Source of the DNA: SOIA01 sp050116035
GTDB lineage: Bacteria; Acidobacteriota; Aminicenantia; Aminicenantales; Aminicenantaceae
DNA: 5,844 bases
Direction: 5' to 3'
Assembly: GCA_050116035.1 (NCBI GenBank)
Contig: JASFPJ010000225.1
Coordinates: 1-5,844, forward strand
The position numbers and the translations under genes are program-made. The notes below the pieces were generated by a model, which was not told the origin of the DNA, made no database searches, and saw nothing but the letters and a program-made list of their open reading frames with translations. Positions 5,694-5,844 of this stretch are shown here, piece after piece (position 1 is the first letter of the stretch; each line of letters opens with the position of its first letter).

Positions 5694-5844
5694 ATGAAAA
5701 ACATCTCTCAAAATTCCACATTAAACGGATCCAGGCGAAAAAAATCTACCATCGGGATGTCGATTGTTTTTTTGGTCATCCTTCTCGCAGCTAATATTTA
5801 TGGCCAAAAAACAATCGAAATACCCATGCGGGATGGAACAAAAC
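5694..5844 (+). CDS. Exported protein, probably a CocE/NonD-type hydrolase (partial, runs off the window)
   Basis: Only the first 50 residues are present. They contain a basic n-region with R14-R15-K16-K17, a hydrophobic core (about 19-35) and a likely signal-peptide end near A-N-I-Y-G-Q (35-40). The mature N-terminus, T-I-E-I-P-M-R-D-G-T-K, matches the opening strand typical of CocE/NonD family hydrolases (X-Pro dipeptidyl-peptidase S15-like), where a V-x-x-P-M-R-D-G-x-x-L motif is common. The catalytic residues lie outside the window, so this is a family guess. ATG 5694 is the best start; GAGG (5679-5682) is 11 bases upstream, a rather wide spacing. A four-residue reading frame (ATG 5677 to TAA 5691) overlaps that Shine-Dalgarno. 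Confidence 0.6.
   Translation, partial: MKNISQNSTLNGSRRKKSTIGMSIVFLVILLAANIYGQKTIEIPMRDGTK

Noticed and set aside
1..5844. CRISPR array, tRNA, rRNA, phage, toxin-antitoxin or other defence system
   Set aside because: I saw no regularly spaced repeats, cloverleaf-like segments, integrase or transposase motifs, or toxin-antitoxin-like gene pairs anywhere on either strand.

Overview
The window looks like ordinary chromosomal DNA from a Gram-negative-type bacterium of moderate GC. Most encoded proteins carry export signals: one lipoprotein signal and three or four Sec-type signal peptides. Most starts have a clear AGGAGG-like Shine-Dalgarno, and several promoters are close to the sigma-70 consensus. 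The phylum cannot be fixed from the sequence. The mix of exported serine hydrolases and a signal peptide ending near Y-G-Q would suit an Acidobacteriota/Aminicenantes-like or deltaproteobacterial-type genome, but that is only an impression.

Layout, left to right. Positions 1-225 are an AT-rich leader with a candidate promoter. 226-1713 (+) encodes a lipoprotein of the serine beta-lactamase/PBP-like family. 1714-2034 has no intact gene: it holds a decayed C-terminal fragment on the minus strand (1815-1922), similar to the 3' end of the gene at 4774-5451, followed by a near-consensus promoter. 2035-2427 (+) encodes a small pyridoxamine-phosphate-oxidase-like flavin-binding protein. It converges on 2545-3042 (-), a secreted single-domain fasciclin (FAS1) protein, and the two share a strong bidirectional terminator at 2487-2519. 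3231-4610 (-) encodes an exported erythromycin-esterase-family protein. 4774-5451 (-) encodes an exported protein of unknown family. 5452-5693 is a divergent intergenic region with a TTGACA-17-TATACT promoter overlaid by two inverted repeats. 5694 to the window end (+) is the start of an exported protein, probably a CocE/NonD-type alpha/beta hydrolase.

The genes do not form an evident pathway or operon. Nearly all have their own intergenic space and several have their own promoter. The shared theme is envelope or periplasmic location: hydrolases, an adhesion-type domain and an unknown exported protein. I found no CRISPR array, tRNA, rRNA, transposase, phage gene or recognisable defence system. 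The two points most worth a second look are the duplicated 3' gene end (1782-1857 versus 4740-4816), which points to a lost paralogue of the unknown exported family, and the palindromic control region at 5621-5665.
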